Positions 23,130 through 35,397 of a stretch of DNA of 64,000 nt are shown piece after piece. Under the pieces are notes generated by a model, which was given only the letters and a program-made list of their open reading frames with translations, had not been told where the DNA came from and did not search any database. Position numbers and translations under genes: made by a program. The stretch spans positions 6,758,001-6,822,000 of the forward strand of contig NW_026262659.1 of assembly GCF_021869535.1 (NCBI RefSeq), given 5' to 3'. This stretch comes from Mytilus californianus. Lineage: Eukaryota; Mollusca; Bivalvia; Mytilida; Mytilidae. Every line of letters starts with the position of its first letter. The first letter of the stretch is position 1.

Positions 23130-24135
23130 GAAGAAAATCGGCATAGCTTGGAGGATATTCTTTTGTGGTCTTTTAATGTAATACTGTATATCTATTTCAT
23201 TAAATAACGTATGCAAACGTACAATTCATTTTTCGCGATAGAACTTTTAACATATAATTGGTTATATAAGAAAACATTAATTGTTGTAACCGGGAAATGT
23301 GTTAGTCATTAAAACTTTGCAGTCGTGCTTTCTGACATAAAGTAGTCCTGTATTTATTCATTCCGCCCGTAAAGATATAATGACAAGTAATATATCCCAA
23401 AGATGTTCTGAAATTTTCTTAAACATTTTTTTTGTTTCTAATGTATAATTATATTTCTGATCCATATAGAATTTGTCAAAAAAAATATATTCTAAGTATC
23501 TAATTTACTTTATATGTTTAAATATTATACAGATGACAGTAGCTTGGTGAAAGTTATTTACATTTTAATTAACGGATTATCTAAGCAGACAACCGAAACG
23601 GGTTGTTATAAACTATCTAAATAATTACCCGTGCAACGCTTATGATGTTTTATCCATGGACGTAAAATGCATAAAGTTCCATGTTTTATCTTATATAAGG
23701 ATTTACCGGGTAAAATTATTACGCTGACAAATAAAACATTATTTAAAAAAAAAAATGCAACATGAATAAAGAATATTTTAAGAATTTAGTTGACAGTTTA
23801 TATTTACCATTAGGTGCCTATAAAGACCGATGTCGATACCTCTCTTGATTTTTTTTTTTTTATCATCAAGTTTTTTTTTAGGAAGAACTAATACAAGAAT
23901 AAATCATATAATAGAAAAATATCAAACAACATAAAAGTTAAGAAACGATTGATAAAATCTTGTGTACGGTTTATATTTCTGTTTCGTATCAGATTTTTTT
24001 TATAACACCAGCGTTACTTCTCATTTAAAAAACAGTGAGATGCTTACTTGCTTTTTCAGAATTGAACAAAAAGCTATAAAATAACGTAGCGAAATGACCG
24101 TACTTATAGATTAGAACTTTGTTTTTCCATTTTGA
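23130..24135. other. No gene or repeat recognised
   Basis: A+T-rich sequence with several homopolymer runs; nothing else is supported. Confidence 0.45.
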
Positions 24136-24139
24136 ATTT

Positions 24140-24300
24140 TTTTACACTAGTTATTGTGGGGACCTTTAAAGCTTGCTGTTCGGTGTGAGCCAAAGCACCG
24201 TGTTGAGGCCGTACTTTTAATCTATAATTGTTTTATACTTTGTGACTTGGATGGAGATGATTATTTGGCACACATACCACATCTTCTTATTTATAGTAAC
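24140..24300 (+). mobile_element. Family A repeat, 5'-truncated
   Basis: It starts near GTGGGGACCTTTAAAGCTTG and ends at the family's constant end, here CACACATACCACATCTTCTT. Confidence 0.75.
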
Positions 24301-24763
24301 CGGGAGCAGTTTATAATATTTTCATTTCGATAAAAAAGAAATATGCAATTCAGTAAATCAAATCAATTTGTACCATATTGTTACATTCAAAAGTCTTTAA
24401 CTGAAGTAAATGATTGATAGAAATACATTATTTGTATTGCATCGCTCCTAAAATAATGTCCAGTGTCAAATATTACACATCGATGATCACTTAGATGTTC
24501 AACTGATTCAACAGAAAATTAAACTTAGGACTAGGATCAAATGCAATTCATTACGTTACAATTGTATCCAATATTAATATTGCTAATAACATTCAGTCGA
24601 GGAAAAGACACATGTGACATTGATATGCATTGGTTTGTTCTAGCCTGATACGGCGAGCGCGTGTCGACAAAAAAAAAGGTCATGTTAACAAGAGAACAAT
24701 TGTTGTGAATCAGAGCCAAATTGACCTTTGTTCCAACTTTACTCATAAATAATGCGTGCTTGT

Positions 24764-25165
24764 GGACAAAAGGTCACAGACGAAAGGTCACAGTTCAGTT
24801 TCTGAGACTATTATCTTTGAAAAAGAAAATACTTATTTTTAAAAAAATATTTTGTATGTATCTTGAACTATTGAATATATAAACCAACTCTGTAAACAAA
24901 TGTATTAAATGAACAAATAATTGTTTAGTACAAAAACTATCAAAGTGGCTTGGTACCTAAACAGCTTTATGGTGCTAAGAAATATTATATCATTTGCATG
25001 ATTAAAATTTAATAAATCTTCATTTACCAAGGCTAATAAACAATTTCATAAACTTTAAAAAGAATATATGTAATAAAAAGTAATTTTTCAAGATATTTCT
25101 CTTAATACGTAAACAATTGTCACTTCCTGTCCTGCGACTTTTTGTCCTGTGACTTTTCAGTGTCC
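24764..25165 (-). mobile_element. Element E, copy 1 (terminal repeats)
   Basis: The left end carries GGACAAAAGGTCACAG and a second GAAAGGTCACAG. The right end carries CCTGCGACTTTTTGTCCTGT and a third degraded unit, inverted. The body (402 bp in all) matches the inverse of 39507-40015, for example ACAATTGTTT, TTACATATATTC, TTTAATCATGCAAA and TACCAAGCCAC. There is no ORF. Confidence 0.85.
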
Positions 25166-25169
25166 GCTT

Positions 25170-27165
25170 GCTGTTAAGAATAAGACCTCCCTTACCCAGG
25201 AACTCCCTTACTAATGGATAGAAAGCTGTCGGGACTACCAATCCTAAGTGTTAAAGAGAATAAAAAGTACACCAGTCATTCTTAATTTTATATGTTTTGC
25301 GTAAAACAAAAAGGTTTTAAATGTTGAATTTAAGGATTGCTCGGATTTAAAAAATTAAATCTTTTTCGTTTGCTTTTCGTTGAAATCATCCTGAATATTA
25401 TGTAATATTGTACGCTGAACATTCAACAATCATGGCCAAGCATGTGTTCTTCAAAATGCAATCTGTAGAAGAAAAAACACGGTTTTAAATCATGAACATT
25501 GGAAATCAAGAATCGTGTGTCGTGTTCGACCTATAATCCTTTATTAAATAGTCGAAATCGACTATTAATATATAGTTTTTTTTTGCAACTACGTAACTCT
25601 ATATATGCGTGCTTTTGCCACTTTGCTTAGAAAAAATATCATATATCTTAATTCTCTTTCAATAACATTTCCTTATTCAATTTGCTACTCGTCTACCAAA
25701 AAAAAATAGATATTGTTTCACTTTTGTCATTTTGGTTAAGTTCTTGGTAGATCTCTCAGGTAAATATCAAAAATGAGTCCAGAGTTTTGACGGTTGTGAA
25801 TTAAGGATTAGTTACTTTATGGAACACTTATTTCCTTGGATGGTAGTACAAACTTGTATTTTATCCGTTAAAGTTAGTCTGCCTGTTTAATAATTTGCAG
25901 TTTAAAGGAGAATACTTCGTTTTTTGCAAATAGTTTAAGAATAAAATGAAAATTTGCTTTCGATTGCATTCAGGCAGTGAGAAATATGTTTTGTTATATT
26001 TCAGACGATTTTAGTACGGATATTAAACTATAATTCTTAATCCCTTCCAATTTACAAATATAATTTGGTATTGTTTTTTTGCAAATGGTAGATGAAACTT
26101 GTATGTTCTAACTTTTTCAGAGGTCTGTGAAATCTTGAAAATATGACGTTCCCGGAAATCACAAGTCGCTATATAGAATGCTTGTAAAATTCAGAAACTT
26201 GCAGTACGCTCATATTTTATACTTTTCTGTTCAAAAAGAAAGTGTAAAATAAGAAGGCGAAAAAGGGAAAAAGGAAGGGTTGTTACACGAACACGTTCTT
26301 CGCAATTTAATTCTAAACGAATAGTGATTCTCTAACTTTTTGTTCAAATATCGAATATACACAATCAAATCTCTAACTTATCCACGCTTGCAATTACCTT
26401 TTTATTGACAGGTTTCTGCTGGCATTTGATTGGACAGCAGTTTAATGTATGCGTGACAATCTATCACATTTATCCAATCAGCTGTCAGTTTAGTTGGGTT
26501 TTTTTTTTTTTTTATGTAGTGAATTGATCATCAAAAGGACGTTGTTGCTATTGTTGGCCAGGGAATTTCTATACTAATGAAAAAGTCTATGTGGGTGTTT
26601 GTCAGATAGAAATAGACAACGCTTATATTTAAGAATAAAAAAGTGACGAAAAAGAAATATTACTTTGCTTTATATTTAGACTAATTCACTTAAACTGTGT
26701 TATACAGACGAAGAAATAACGCCACGTGTAGCCAGGATAAAAAAAAAGATGATTTTAATTATGCTAAAAATGATATATTATCCAATCAAAGGGGAAGCGT
26801 GCGATATGTCGGCCCCTGAATCCGCCACTGACCAAGCAAATTACGACATAATTAAACAATTAACAACTTTGTAAAAAAAATTATAGAAAGGCGTCTTTTT
26901 ATTCCATATAATTTATGATATTTTGTGGACAATATAAATCTAAAATCAGTGTTTCAGAGTCATATCAGATAAAAAAAAATAATTGTAATTTCTGCCACAA
27001 AACAAAATCGTATTTTAGAATCACGAAATAATTAAAATCGAATTTGGATTAGTTTTGTGCTCAATGGAATTTATTAAGACTTTAAAATATCTATTCCTTT
27101 ATAGTCACTATTTTGAGATCGAATTTAATGAGGTTCATATATAAGTATGTGCCAAAACAGAAAAT
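25170..27165. other. No gene recognised
   Basis: A+T-rich sequence. An imperfect inverted repeat with TGATTGGACAGCAGTTT and TCCAATCAGCTGTCAG lies at 26425-26490. Nothing else is supported. Confidence 0.45.
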
Positions 27166-27173
27166 ATACAGTT

Positions 27174-28080
27174 GTTACGTCTTAACACTGGCCAGGACCT
27201 CCTGAGTGCACTCAGGACATACAAAGTGCACCCAGGACTATTTTAAAGTCATCGTTTATGCACACAGGAAAAATGTTTATATTCTTTTCACGTTGTTTAT
27301 TTTAGTGGAAACTATTGGAAGATTTTGAAAACGAACATAAATAGATATTCAATATTCTTATAAAATAATGAGGGCACGTGTCACTGATTTCACAACCACT
27401 CAGCCGTGAATAATCCAATAAAAAAATTGGATTATCCTTATTGCTTATGAATATTCAGATTCAATATTTAATTAATCTATCTTATGTATATCATGTTATA
27501 AAACAGTGTTTTTATAAAATTTAATAATGCGAAATTTTAAAGTTTTTTTTCGGAATTGATTTATGTAATTAAATACTTTGTGTATTGACTATAACGATAA
27601 TGGAGAAAAAAAACTCAAAAGTCCCATTTAATGTATTTTTATACAGTTTATGTGTAATGAGCCAGGTAAATTAATTTTGTTATTATACGTTCTGCAGTTC
27701 TAAAGTAAAAGAAATAACAATTGGTTTGTCTATTATCAGTTCATTTTTGTTTTTCTTCGTGAATTTTTTCTCCTTTCCAACATCATTGAAATAAACGAAT
27801 ATCATATTTTATTTAATATAAACATACAAAGTGTTCTTTGTTTTGTTTTGCTAAGTCTAATATCTTGGTAGAGTACGTGCTTTCATTGGTTTCTTTCTTT
27901 GGTTTGGCTAATGGGCAAGTGTTTGTTTTTATTTTTATTTAACATCTGTGCATAAGGACTAAGTCGTTGTAAGCACGGACTGAGTATCTTTCAACAGTCT
28001 GCGAAATAGTCTTTCTCGCTGTTCTTGATTATGAGTCTTGCAAAAACAACATTAAATTGATATGAAATAACATGTTTTCG
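27174..28080 (-). mobile_element. TIR element K, copy 2 (decayed, one end)
   Basis: The left end, TTACGTCTTAACACTGGCC then CCTCCTGAGTGCACTCAGGA and CATACAAAGTGCACCCAGGA, matches the right terminus of 36634-38387 inverted. Internal matches follow: CACGTGTCACTGAT (27375), and the ORF region at 27860-28080 (minus strand ACCAAGATATTAGACTTAGC and AACAGCGAGAAAGACTATTT). The frame is broken by stops. I cannot find the other terminus near 28.9 kb. Confidence 0.75.
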
Positions 28081-28089
28081 GTAAAACCA

Positions 28090-29500
28090 AAAAGTTCATA
28101 ATTTCTCATGAGCTCGATTTAAAACCAAATCTTACTACCTTAAATTGTTAAGAAAAAAAAAACCAAATATAATAAACGACGGGAGTTCAATGAACGCATT
28201 ATTTTAGCCCGTTTGTGAAAGGGGGTCGGTCTTGATCGGGACAGAAAACTGACAGAAAAATGGAGTCAAATTCATTATACAGAATTTATTTTCTCATTTA
28301 AACTCGTTCAGGCTTGTAATCATGGTAATACTGGAGAAGAACGATTTTAAGGAGAAACAACACTTTACTGTTTGAGTTTGATTATTTGAAAATCGTATTT
28401 TTATAAGTACGGCAACAAATACAGATAAGAACGGGCTTCATACAAAACTAAATATTGCCTTATTAAAATGTTGATGACAAATTCCTTCTTCATATTTTAT
28501 TTCCCTATTCAAACTCGTTTGAGGAATTTATTACTCACCGTGTATCATCGGTACAGCGGATATAGCTTAATAGGTACTTCGAAGGATGAAAAGCTATATA
28601 CCGTACATTCATTTAACTATGCACCGTACAGAAGGATTTATGTGGTCAGCTATACACTGTACACAACGCTTCTTTTCGGAATAAAATATCGAAAAATAAC
28701 ATATGTATGAAAGATTTCAATGCCAATTATTGAAACAGCTATACTAATTACGCACACACGGTGGCCTTCTGATGAATATAGAATCATATCGGATGAGACG
28801 AGCGCCAACTTCTTTGACAAGTATTTGCACATGTTTTAGTAAGCGTTCTTGTTTTGGGAAAAAATGAGACTTCTCTAATCATCAACCTACCACCAAATCG
28901 ATCATTTCTTAAAACAACAATTATGTTTAGATTGAGGTACACATTGATATTATGTAAACAAAGCAAAGACTTTCTTACCGTGTCAGAAGAAAGATCACGT
29001 CCGCTTGGTTAGTACCTATATCCGCTGTTCCGATGATACACGGTGTTACTGGACAAGAACGAGTGAAAAAAGCGACAGTGTCTTGTAAATATGTGGATGC
29101 ACTTTCAATAGTCACACACATATTTTATATACATTTATTTCGGGAATTATTTTTTAATTTATTATGCGCTCTATTGATGCCAGATTTTCCTTTTTTTTAC
29201 TATCAATGTTCAACCACACCTATGCATTCTTATATTATAGGACTTTCCTCGTAGATGAAACAGGGGTTTTATCCAAAAAGGACGCCACGTTTTGCAATGA
29301 ATAAGATCGATATTATTTTTAACGTTTTCAAATGAAATAAATTGAACGGAAAATTTCCAGACTATAGACAAGACAAGACACATGTACATATACGTAAACT
29401 TCGTTTGGATGTGATATGTCTTTAAAATTAATACAGTTGAAATAAGACTGAGAATGAAACTTTTTTCTGTTAACTATGTACCATAAATTTAGGTACATCT
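28090..29500. other. No gene recognised
   Basis: It may hold the missing part of element K copy 2, but no match to 36634-37250 is visible by eye. Chance frames only. Confidence 0.4.
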
Positions 29501-29507
29501 CTCTACG

Positions 29508-29605
29508 ATTAAAAAAGAGGGACGAAAGATACCAGAGGGACAGTCAAACTCATAGATCGAAAACAAACTGACAACGTCATGGCCAAAAATAAAAAGACAA
29601 ACAGA
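29508..29605 (+). mobile_element. Family B repeat, partial
   Basis: AAAGAGGGACGAAAGATACC to CATGGCCAAAAATAAAAAGA, the first half of the family. Confidence 0.85.
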
Positions 29606-30039
29606 TTAATCTTCCTCTGAGTATATGAATGGCTTGGGCGAAAGAAAAGCAATTGATCTATACTCATGCAAATAACCCTTTCATTTATGAATTCTTATAA
29701 ACTGAATTAAAAGTAATCAAACGGAACTCAAACTATAGGAGATGTGGGATAAACTTCAATTTGACAGCAACCAAACGACAAAAACGCCATAGGTAAATCA
29801 GATATGTCTTTGAGTAAAAGCCAATTTCTATTTTTTCACTGTTTTTATTTCAAATAGCGCAAACAAACACTTTTTCCAAATATATTTTTTTCTAACAAAG
29901 CATAAAAGAAAAGATCAACAGCCCTTTTATCATTACTACTTAGCAACAAGGAAGCATAATTTACCAGTTAAAGATTGGTTGGATCAATTTACAAGATGAT
30001 CAGACATTACACAAGAAGAGCGCGTGTCCCGTAAAAATG

Positions 30040-30487
30040 TTAACTTGTATTTATAGTATTTGTATTTTTATCCATCTGATGAGTTAAGCCTCTTTCAACT
30101 GATTTTTTATAGTTCGTTCTTATGTTGTACTGTTACACCACTGTCCCAGGTTAGGGGAGAGTTGGGATCCCGCTAACATGTTTAACCCCGCCACATTCTG
30201 TATGTATGTGTCTGTCCTAAGTCAGGAGCCTGTATTTCAGTGGTTGTCGTTTGTTTATGTGTTACATATTTGTTTTTTTTGTTCATTTTTTGTACATAAA
30301 TTAGGCCGTTAGTTTTCTCGTTTGAATTGTTTTAAATTGTCATTTCGGGGCCTTTTATAGCTGACTGTGCGGTATGGACTTTGTTCATTGTTGAAGGCCG
30401 TACGGTGACCTATAGTTGTTAATTTCTGTGTCACTTGGTCTCTTGTGGAGAGTTGTCTCATTGGCAATCATACCACATCTTCTTGGC
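30040..30487 (+). mobile_element. Family A repeat, nearly full length
   Basis: Modules in order: CTGATGAGTTAAGCC, CACCACTGTCCCAGGTTAGG, TTAACCCCGCCACATTCTGT, CCTAAGTCAGGAGCCTGTA, GGCCTTTTATAGCTGACTG, GAAGGCCGTACGGTGACC, and the constant end TTGGCAATCATACCACATCT. The LINE at 30488 begins right after it. Confidence 0.9.
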
Positions 30488-31595
30488 ATATTATTATCTA
30501 GAACTGGTAATACTAAAATAGCACAGAAACACTTAGCAGAAAAAGCCACAAAAGCTATGTTTAATGTGTTGAAAAAGGCCGCATACATAATCTTTCCAGT
30601 CAGTGTCACTTAGATCTTTTCTATAAAGTTGTGAAACCCATACTTTTGTATAAATGTGAAATTTGGGGGCATGGTAATGTTGAAGTTATAGAAAGAATCC
30701 ATCAGAAATTCTGTAAACTTCTTTTGAAACTGAAAAATTCCACACCTAGCTATATGGTATACGGAGAACTTGGCTGATATCCTTTAAATTAAAAATAGTA
30801 TCTTATTGGTGTAAATTAGTATCTGCTAAAGATACTATGTTATCTTCTATCGCATATACACTATTAAAAACACTATTTACTGTTAATAATGTATGTACAT
30901 TTTTTGTGAGTAAAGTTAAAAATATATTGGATGAATGTGGTTTTTCAAATACTTGGATTTCTCTATGTTTTGGTAATGATATATGGTTAAAAGATGCACT
31001 AAAGTTGCGATTACAAGACCAATACAAACAGTTGCGGAATACACAATTTCAATAGTCTACAAAATCAGTAAATTATAGAATTTTTAAGTTAGAATTAAAA
31101 TTTGAAAAAAAATATTTCGATATCTTGGATTATGCACGAAAGTATTATTTTATGTAGATATAGAACCACAAACTACAGACTCTCAAGAGAGACAGGGAGG
31201 TGGAATAATGTTAATAGAAATGATAGAAAATGTCATCTTTGTAATATTGGTAGCATTGGAGACGAATTTCATTATCTGCTAGAATGTCCATTTTTTAACG
31301 ACAGTAGAAAATTATACCTTGATAAGTACTATTTGGCTCGTGTTAATACACTAAAGTTTAGAAAATTTATGAGCAAATTAAACAAAACAGTCAGAGCTAA
31401 AACGATTATGTAAGTTTATAAAGTGTATAAATAAACATATGGGTCCTCCTAGCTAAAATGTATATTATTTGGAAACCACTGTATTGTATATATGTTTTGT
31501 AAATAGATGCATATTCATGTACCTATTTTGCACTCTCTCTGTACCTAAGATGTATCTGCAATGGTTATGGGAATAAAGATATTGGTATTGGTTTA
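30488..31595 (+). mobile_element. LINE 3' half, second family
   Basis: With frame changes this reads as a LINE reverse transcriptase C-terminus: KATKAMFNVLKKA (30540-30600), a stretch with VKFGG, then FVSKVKNILDECGF, and at 31160-31413 YRTTNYRLSRETGRWN followed by the zinc-knuckle-like CHLCNIGSIGDEFHYLLECPF. A stop comes at 31413, then a 3' UTR of about 150 bases and AATAAAGATATTGGTATTGG, a short GATATTG-type tail. The 5' part is lost at the junction with family A. It differs from the LINE at 3714 and is also dead. Confidence 0.85.
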
Positions 31596-31795
31596 TATGA
31601 ATTCGTCAAGCTTCGGTGGATTCAATCAACACTATATGATAACTGGACACATTACACAAAAGTCGGCACGTGCCATGTAAAATGTTAATAACTCTTTCAT
31701 TTCTAAATACATTTACACCAAAATTTAAATATATGCACTTTATTTACAACGTTATCATACTGAATGGCCTTGGTACTTATATGACTGTTCCACCA

Positions 31796-31861
31796 TGGGC
31801 GTAGTGCAGTTTCCAGAGCTTAGTGCACCAATGCGGCCTAGGTGGTGTTTAGACGTACCGG
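31796..31861 (-). mobile_element. Remnant terminus of element K
   Basis: GTGTTTAGACGTACC at 31847-31861, preceded by AGTGCACCAATGCGGCCTAG, aligns with the right terminus of element K (38330-38387) with about a dozen differences. No partner terminus is seen. Confidence 0.5.
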
Positions 31862-31904
31862 GTAAATCAGTCTTCAACAAGAAACAGAGGCTTTTTTTTG
31901 TTCT

Positions 31905-31985
31905 TCGGTAGTGAGCCAGAAGAGGTCCATTTCTGTTTTTTTGCATAGGGAAGATCTTCTGGCTCTCTTCCACCTCTTCTTTTTT
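31905..31985. repeat. Diverged repeat pair with 33970-34060
   Basis: CCAGAAGAGGTCCA followed by a T run, then a CCAGAAGA-type match in either sense, occurs here and at 33995-34060. Boundaries are unclear. Confidence 0.35.
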
Positions 31986-32192
31986 GATAGGTAGTTAAGA
32001 CAGCAGAGGCACATAAGAAACATGGCGTCGTTTAGTCTGGAATGTGAGCTGTGTTATAAACGTTTTTATGGTATGACAGTCTTAATAGGACATGGATCCG
32101 TGTAGGACGATAAGCTGGATAAGAAATATAAGAACTACACGGACAATAACAGTTAAGGGACGACTATTTGATATTCTACTAGGGAAGGGATT

Positions 32193-32270
32193 TTGATTGA
32201 TTGGTGTTTAACGCTACTTTCAACACTTGGGCTATTCCGTGGTGGTCAGTTTAAGTTTATAGAGGGCATT
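32193..32270 (+). repeat. Mollusc GTTTAACGC repeat, short copy
   Basis: TTGATTGATTGGTGTTTAAC, then CTTTCAACACTT and CCGTGGTGGTCAGTTT, a shortened relative of 10830-10900. Confidence 0.65.
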
Positions 32271-32384
32271 ATTAACATTTTTAATCTGTCGCTTATTATG
32301 CATATTTTTCAGCTCTTACCAGCCCATCCCACTAAATGAATGGATATCAAATGGTTTTTCTTCTTATTTAACACAAGTCTAAAT

Positions 32385-32470
32385 TGATTGATTGTTTTTT
32401 GCTAATTATTAACGCCCAGTGACAAATATGTCATGCATGTTCAGGACTCGGTTCAAAACACGAGTTTAAA
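32385..32470 (+). repeat. TTAACGCCCAGTGRCAAA repeat
   Basis: AACGCCCAGTGACAAATATG followed by CATGCATGTTCAGGACTCG. Relatives are at 36155-36215 and, weakly, at 61630-61675. Confidence 0.65.
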
Positions 32471-32489
32471 AGTCAGGTAAATAAATAAA

Positions 32490-32790
32490 AACGAAGAAGT
32501 GTATGATTGCTAATGATGCAACTATCCACCGGAGTTCAAATATGAAGTGGATGTAAGCAATTATAGACAACCGTAATTAAGGCCTTCAACAATGACAAAA
32601 CCCGATACTGTCAAAAGGCCCGACGTGAAAAGTGTGAGAAACAATTCAAGCGAAAAAACGAACGGCCTAATTATACATAACAAAATAATTTACAAAATAT
32701 CAAATATGAGTTGAGACATGAACCAACGACAACAACTAAACTACAGGCTCCTGACTTGTAACAGGCACACAAAGAATATGGCAGGGTTGA
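32490..32790 (-). mobile_element. Family A repeat
   Basis: From GTGTATGATTGCTAATGATG through GTGGATGTAAGCAATTATAG, GGCCTTCAACAATGACAAAA and CTCCTGACTTGTAACAGGC. It abuts another family A copy in the same orientation. Confidence 0.85.
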
Positions 32791-32792
32791 TA

Positions 32793-33245
32793 TAAAAACG
32801 AAGATTGCCAATGAGACAACCCTCCACAAGAGACTAAATGACACAGCAATTAACAGCTATATGTCACTGTACGGCCTTCAACAATAAGCAAAGCCCATAC
32901 CACATAGTTAGCTATAAAAGGCCCCGAAATCACAAATGTAAAACAATTCAAACGAGAAAAATTAACGATCTAATTAATGTACAAAAAGAAAATGAACGAA
33001 AAACAAATATGTAACACAGCAAAAAACGACAACCACTGAATTACAGGCTCTTGACTTGGGACAGGCACATACATACAGAATGTGGAGGGGTTAAACATGT
33101 TAGCATGATCCGGCCCAACCAGCCCCCTAACCTGGGACAGTGGTGTAACAGTACAATAACATGTTTGTGAGCGCTTAACCCTCCCCGAAGCTTGGACAGT
33201 GGTGTAACAGTACAATATAAGAACAACCTGCACCAATCAATTTCA
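32793..33245 (-). mobile_element. Family A repeat, nearly full length
   Basis: From GATTGCCAATGAGACAACCC through GCTATAAAAGGCCCCGAAAT, GACTTGGGACAGGCACATAC and CCTAACCTGGGACAGTGGTG. The last block (GGGACAGTGGTGTAACAGTA) is present twice, at 33133-33153 and 33196-33216. With 32490 it forms a head-to-tail pair. Confidence 0.9.
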
Positions 33246-33249
33246 ATTA

Positions 33250-34400
33250 GATTAACTCAAAAGATCGGTACGAGACACACACAAAAAACTTACATTAAGA
33301 CAATAGACACAAAGCACCGAAATAAAAGTATTTGCAATTACTGGAACTTTGTTCAAAGCTAAATACAACTATAGTACTGAAATAAATTTTGTTCTCCAAG
33401 ACTGAAGTATCGATCAGTACACAAACAACGAATTTATTAGAAAAAAAGAAGAAAAAACAGTCTGCGAAATGTCTGGTATACATTGTATACTTGCATAAAA
33501 GTCCATATACAATGAAATTTTTCCGAAGGTTTTGACCATCGAAATTATGCAATAGAAATAATAGTTAGTACCAGAAGATTTTCTTCAAGGACCACCAGAG
33601 AAAAATGATTTTGAGAACTTTCCGATATCTTTGCTTTATACAAATATAATCCAGTTTGGTTACTTTAAAAAAATTGGGTAGACAAGATGTCCTTTTTGAT
33701 CATATTCGAGACAAACATTGACGATTTTTTGTGCAGTTTAAGATTATTTTTAAAAATCAAATAGTGAGGGTTTACGCCTGATTTGTCTAGCAAAATTGAG
33801 TTAGAGGAAAGAACAAAGAAAAATGTCACGAACAGAGCACACTTTTACAGTCATGTCTACCAGACGTATCTTAATTTTCTATAAAATCATCGTAAACTTC
33901 ATTTAATATGTCATCCAACAGAACAAAAATCTGCTATATTCGACGGCAAATTGAATTTTTTTTTTATTGATCTTCCGTAGAATATCTCCAGAAGAGGTCC
34001 AAATTCCTTTTTTTTTTTGACTCTTCACCAGAAGACATTCTGGAGATGTGCAGAAGAGACAAATAAAACACGCCCCAGTTGTCTACACGAAATGTCAAGG
34101 TCTAAACGTCATGAGTTTAATATTTAAAATTCGAGAATACAATAAACAAAAACAATTATATGAAAGAATCTAAATAATATAAATACTCATTATTTTACAC
34201 GTATTCGAGGAATAAAAGTAATCAGTTCTACAAATTGCTGTTAAATGAAATATTTAAGCCAATTTTACAAATATTTATACCTGCCTCTGTAAAATGTCAT
34301 ATTGAAGGACCACATTATTTTTATTATCGTTAGAGACACTGTTGCAAAGCTCATTTTCCGTTCACTTTAAAAACCTACAAAAATTGCCTAAACTTTTTAT
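33250..34400. other. No gene recognised
   Basis: A+T-rich sequence with chance frames. Only the 33995-34060 repeat scrap noted at 31905 is supported. Confidence 0.45.
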
Positions 34401-34441
34401 CTCAGACTAGACAGCGTGAAAGATCAATGACACTTTGGTAA

Positions 34442-34714
34442 GTGTACAAACGGCGTTTTGACAAACCGGTAAATAATAATGTTTTCGCCCGGGGATATGA
34501 ATTTCCGTATATTGTAGATGGAACGTGTGACATATATACACCAGCAATACCAATACAGGTGAATTTTACCTTTTTGAATGACTCCAAAAAGGGGGTGCAT
34601 TGCATTTGCGCCAATTTTGAAAAAATCAATCTTTCATTTGCGCCAAAAAAAATAAAAACTACATTGGCGCCATTTCGGAAAAGTTTTAAATATTCATTGT
34701 TACATCGTGAGTAA
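34442..34714 (+). other. Unassigned overlapping frames
   Basis: A 90-codon plus-strand frame and a 147-codon minus-strand frame (34402-34845) overlap. TTTGCGCCAA and TTGGCGCCA occur three times in 34600-34670. The plus frame has a plausible middle (FARGYEFPYIVDGTCDIYTP) but no family I know. The minus frame starts inside the repeat at 34787, which argues against it. Confidence 0.2.
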
Positions 34715-34786
34715 GATGATTTTTTAAGTATTCCCCATGGATAACTTATTTTAAAAAGTTCATACTTATTGTTTAATAAAATTCGT

Positions 34787-35362
34787 AAGGGTTCCGCGGA
34801 ACCCAGTGTCTCGTCTACTTTTGCTGTTATTCGCAGGCTCAACAAAAATGAGGAAAAAAATTAATAAAAATATTCCTGTCTATACTATCTTTTGATTGTA
34901 AGTAGCTTCTGTCCAAGTTTGGGAAAAATCTAGGATAATTTATGAATCTAATAAATGTTTTAAAACTTAAACTGCAGAATGTATGTAATGTTGACTGGAA
35001 GAAAAACTAAGTCCATTTATAAGTAAAATACGGAAAAAATGGAACAAAATTTTATCAAAATTTCCTTCTAGATACTACCTTTTGATCATAATCAAGCTTC
35101 TGTCCAAGTGTGGTACAAATTCAGGATAGTTTAAGAAAGTTGTTAAAATCTTAAAAACTTTAACCACAGAGTGAATGTAATGTTAACTGGCAGAAAACAC
35201 TAAGTCCATTTATTAGTAAAATACGGAAAAAATGGATTTTTTTTTTTAAATTTACTTCTGGATACTATCTTATGATCATAAACAAGCTTCTTTCCAAGTT
35301 TGGTAGAAATCCAGGAAAGTTATTAAAATTTCAAAAACTTTAACAACAGAGTGAATATTTGT

Positions 35363-35397
<35 letters not shown>

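Noticed and set aside
30040-30100. Family A head as a working hammerhead ribozyme
   Set aside because: CTGATGAG is present but no GAAA core or third stem follows.
34402-34845. 147-codon minus-strand ORF, one of the longest in the window
   Set aside because: It begins inside the GGGTTCCGCGGAACCC repeat and overlaps GCGCCAA repeats; no known motif.
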